Source: Bacteroidales bacterium
Lineage (GTDB): Bacteria; Bacteroidota; Bacteroidia; Bacteroidales; VadinHA17
Reading direction: 5' to 3'
Length of the DNA stretch: 15,326 bases
Assembly: GCA_012514255.1 (NCBI GenBank)
Contig: JAAZAP010000083.1
Coordinates: forward strand, 1 to 15,326
The translations under genes and the position numbers were made by a program. Below the pieces are notes generated by a model. That model worked only from the letters and a program-made list of their open reading frames with translations. It searched no databases and was not told where the DNA came from. Shown here one piece after another: positions 13,461 to 15,326 of this stretch; the stretch's first letter is position 1; each line of letters begins with the position of its first letter.

Positions 13461-13724
13461 TTATTTAGTTTTCAATTGATTTCTGATCTGGATAAGAAAC
13501 CAAAGAATCAGAACACTGAAAAAACTGATCGAAGCAATAAAATAGTTAATTATTTCAGTATCTGGCACTAACCTTCCCGCCCCTACTCTGTCAGCTCCCA
13601 GGAAAAAAAGGATAAATCCGAATGCTATCTGGAATAGCCCCAGAATAAGAAAACACAATCCCACTCACCCCGAAATCCATGCGATCCAGTTTACCAATTT
13701 GAAAAACCATCTGTTCTCTTTCAT
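13461..13724 (-). pseudogene. Small two-helix membrane protein interrupted by TGA
   Basis: Starting at the ATG at 13724 (MKENRWFFKLVNWIAWISG), the frame meets a TGA at 13665-13667 after 19 codons. It then continues, without shift, into a 67-residue stretch with two strongly hydrophobic helices (LCFLILGLFQIAFGFILFFL and YFIASISFFSVLILWFLIQI) and a basic tail ending at 13461. Without the TGA it would be an 87-residue membrane protein. I do not recognise the family. The codon after TGA is GTG, so the second part might be restarted as a 67-residue protein; otherwise this is a fresh pseudogene or a sequencing error. There is no obvious promoter. It lies between the wzi relic and the polysaccharide operon and points away from the latter. 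Confidence 0.5.
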
Positions 13725-14159
13725 TACTTTAATTTTTTGTTTTGCAATAATTTCAACCATAAATATCATTAATAATTGATTATCAATATAGTAACTTTTT
13801 ATCAAGTCAGAAATTTTGTTGATGTACATTCTTTTCCTGGTGATGAAATAAATAAGCGCTGTATTAAAATTTCATCATTTGATAACATAATCATGCATGT
13901 GAACAATGTTCCAGAAAAAAATCAAAGAAATGAATCACCATAACTGCGGTCAGTGTCAAAACAGCAGGTCATTGCCTGAAAGATGACACCGGCAATTGTA
14001 TGGAACGATTGAACCCGTATGCTTTATAATGCCGCACTCGTAAATACTGATCAATTAACAAATTATGGGGAATGACAGCTAAGCCGGACTTAAGTATTGC
14101 ATAATAAAGTCTCTTACTGACCTTAATAATTCTTAATTTTATGCCCAATTAAAAGGACC
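13725..14159. other. AT-rich intergenic region before the polysaccharide operon
   Basis: No gene is supported in these 435 bases. There is a small inverted repeat, ATTGAT and ATCAAT around one T, at 13775-13787. A near-match to the -7 element, TAATTTTA (14134-14141), lies 18 bases before the upxY ATG and could be its promoter. A long leader is plausible, since UpxY proteins act on the 5' leaders of their own operons, but no defined terminator-antiterminator pair was found by eye. Confidence 0.4.
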
Positions 14160-14729
14160 ATGGAAGAGAACCAGTCACAGCCGGTTACACCACCGCCGCT
14201 AAAGGAACTGAAGAAACCTGAAAAGGCATGGTATGCTGTCTATACCAACTCCAGGGCGGAGAAGCGCGTCAATGACCGCATCGCCGAGCTGGATATTGAA
14301 TCGTACCTGCCCCTGCAGAAGACCCTACGCCAGTGGTCCGACCGCAAGAAGATGATTGAGAAACCTCTCATCAGCTCCTACGTCTTCGTTAAGGCGCTGC
14401 CTAAAGATATCTACGCTGTGCGCAAGATAGACGGCGTGGTCAAGTTCATCTCCATCCTCGGCAAACCCGTACCCATCCCCGAGGAGCAGATCACCAACCT
14501 CCGCATCCTCTGCGGCAGCGACGCCGAGGTACAGGTCAGCACCGACGTCTACGCCAGGGGCGACATGGTGGAGGTTACCGTGGGCAGCCTTACCGGCCTC
14601 CGCGGCGAGCTGATACGTGTGGGCCGCAAACACAAGGTGGTCATACGCATCATCCAGCCCGGCATGAACCTTACGGTGGATATAAAAACCAACGCCATAC
14701 GTAAACTCGAAAAAAATGAAGATATTTAA
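14160..14729 (+). CDS. upxY: UpxY-family transcription antiterminator (NusG paralogue)
   Basis: UpxY proteins are specialised NusG paralogues encoded first in Bacteroidota capsule operons; they ride on RNA polymerase and prevent early termination in their own operon. The 189-residue product has the N-terminal NGN domain, opening with KAWYAVYTNSRAEKRV (22-37) and including SSYVFVKA (72-79). A KOW motif follows at about 133-160 (RGDMVEVTVGSLTGLRGELI). The proline-rich N-terminal tail (1-20) is specific to this protein. The ATG at 14160 follows AAAAGGACC, one of the few ribosome-site-like sequences in the window. It is the first gene of a plus-strand operon and is followed by a Wza-type gene 124 bases downstream, as expected for a polysaccharide locus. 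Confidence 0.92.
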   Translation: MEENQSQPVTPPPLKELKKPEKAWYAVYTNSRAEKRVNDRIAELDIESYLPLQKTLRQWSDRKKMIEKPLISSYVFVKALPKDIYAVRKIDGVVKFISILGKPVPIPEEQITNLRILCGSDAEVQVSTDVYARGDMVEVTVGSLTGLRGELIRVGRKHKVVIRIIQPGMNLTVDIKTNAIRKLEKNEDI

Positions 14730-14776
14730 TACGCCATTCACACGGCCCAAAACTATGACCACAAACCGCATGACCG

Positions 14777-14796
14777 TCCCGACCTTCCGGTCGGGA
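14777..14796 (+). repeat. Hairpin between upxY and wza
   Basis: TCCCGACC, loop TTCC, GGTCGGGA: a perfect eight-base stem. Its GTCCCGA left end matches the outer arm of the three-hairpin elements at 5299 and 6909, so it may be a reduced relative. No T-run follows, so transcription probably continues into wza. Confidence 0.6.
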
Positions 14797-14811
14797 TCTC
14801 CGCTCCGACAA

Positions 14812-14839
14812 GACCGCATGACCGCATGACCGCATGACC
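14812..14839 (+). repeat. Three tandem GACCGCAT octamers
   Basis: GACCGCAT is repeated three times and followed by GACC, ending 14 bases before the wza ATG. A partial match (ACCGCATGACC) also occurs at 14765-14775. It is another eight-base-period array in a gap of this locus. Confidence 0.75.
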
Positions 14840-14853
14840 ATAACAGACTAACA

Positions 14854-15326
14854 ATGAAAAACCTTATCCCCTTCATCACCCTGATATTCCTCGCAGCATC
14901 CTGCTCAACCCAAAAGGAACTCTCCTACCTGAATAACCTCGACGAGCTCGATGGAGCAAACCAATTCCCCATGGAGGTTCCCGATTATAAGGTGCAGCCC
15001 CGCGACGTCCTCTATGTAAGCGTCAAGGCACAGACCCCCGAGGGCACACTCACCGAGATGCTCAGCGACCGCACCTCGGCCAACATGAACTATATCTCCA
15101 ACGAGGGCTCAGCCTATATGATGGGCTACAGCATCGATCCGCAGGGCACCGTCACCCTGCCTATGATCGGCGATATCCCGGTGGCAGGAATGACCGTCTA
15201 CCAGATACGCGATCTCTTCCAGCAGAAGGTGGACTCCCTCTTCCGCCACGCCTACGTGGAAGTACGGCTGATGAGCTATAAGTTCACCGTCATCGGCGAG
15301 GTGAGAGCGCCGGGCAGCTACATCAA
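14854..15326 (+). CDS. wza: Wza-type polysaccharide export lipoprotein, 3' end beyond window
   Basis: Wza-family proteins form the outer-membrane or periplasmic channel that exports capsule or exopolysaccharide. The first 157 codons are present. A lipoprotein signal peptide MKNLIPFITLIFLAASC has its lipobox cysteine at residue 17. The chain then has the Poly_export (PF02563-like) pattern, with YKVQPRDVLYVSV at about 49-61 and YSIDPQGTVTLPMIGDIPVA at about 92-111. The C-terminal visible part (YKFTVIGEVRAPGSYI) begins the first SLBB domain. The start is fixed by the signal peptide. It is the second gene of the upxY operon, and a Wzc-like tyrosine kinase gene would be expected further downstream. 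Confidence 0.93.
   Translation, partial: MKNLIPFITLIFLAASCSTQKELSYLNNLDELDGANQFPMEVPDYKVQPRDVLYVSVKAQTPEGTLTEMLSDRTSANMNYISNEGSAYMMGYSIDPQGTVTLPMIGDIPVAGMTVYQIRDLFQQKVDSLFRHAYVEVRLMSYKFTVIGEVRAPGSYI

Noticed and set aside
13906..13986. A 26-codon frame containing NHHNCGQCQN
   Set aside because: The CxxC is suggestive, but the frame is very short, has no promoter or ribosome site, and no maturation gene lies nearby.

Overview
The window looks like part of a Bacteroidota genome (Bacteroidales or a close relative; inferred, no species named). The evidence is five start-proximal copies of the Bacteroidota-type -7 promoter element TAnnTTTG, near-absence of Shine-Dalgarno sequences, a type-2 isoleucyl-tRNA synthetase, a UpxY-type NusG paralogue, a cysteine-poor DksA/TraR protein, and a Bacteroidota-style Wzi/Wza polysaccharide export set. 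No rRNA, tRNA, CRISPR array or transposase gene was recognised.

Layout. 1-597: no confident gene, possibly the decayed end of one entering from the left. 598-1206 (-): riboflavin synthase. 1207-1601: a repeat-rich gap with a G-quadruplex motif and palindromic hairpins. 1602-5036 (-): ileS, with the swapped signature GIHH in place of HIGH. 5037-5634: a second repeat-rich gap. 5635-6819 (+): an AAA ATPase of the DUF4143 type behind a three-half-site operator. 7051-7428 (+): a DksA/TraR-family regulator with a clear intrinsic terminator. 7633-9150 (-) and 9220-11103 (+): a sugar transferase and a Wzi-type outer-membrane protein, divergently transcribed. 11313-12957 (+): a hipBA toxin-antitoxin pair with a palindromic operator over its promoter. 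13366-13419: a relic of a wzi 3' end. 13461-13724 (-): a small two-helix membrane protein broken by one TGA. 14160-14729 (+): the UpxY antiterminator. 14854 to the window end (+): the start of a Wza-type export lipoprotein.

The genes form two themes. The first is housekeeping (ribE, ileS, the dksA-like gene). The second is an exopolysaccharide or capsule locus: sugar transferase, Wzi, UpxY and Wza, continuing past the right edge. Two lower-GC accessory inserts, the ATPase and hipBA, sit among them. Each is bracketed by repeated DNA, and hipBA lies between the intact wzi 3' end and a second, synonymously diverged copy of that end.

The most unusual content is the intergenic DNA. One short palindromic element, with a conserved 5' flank (CTACAAT, T/G, CTTGA), a variable stem and a conserved CTAC(G/A) loop, occurs about 15 times in several gaps and both orientations, and its stems change sequence while staying complementary. 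A second element, about 59 nt, occurs twice and can fold into an outer stem with three hairpins. Degenerate octamer tandem arrays fill other gaps. These look like families of non-autonomous structured repeats.
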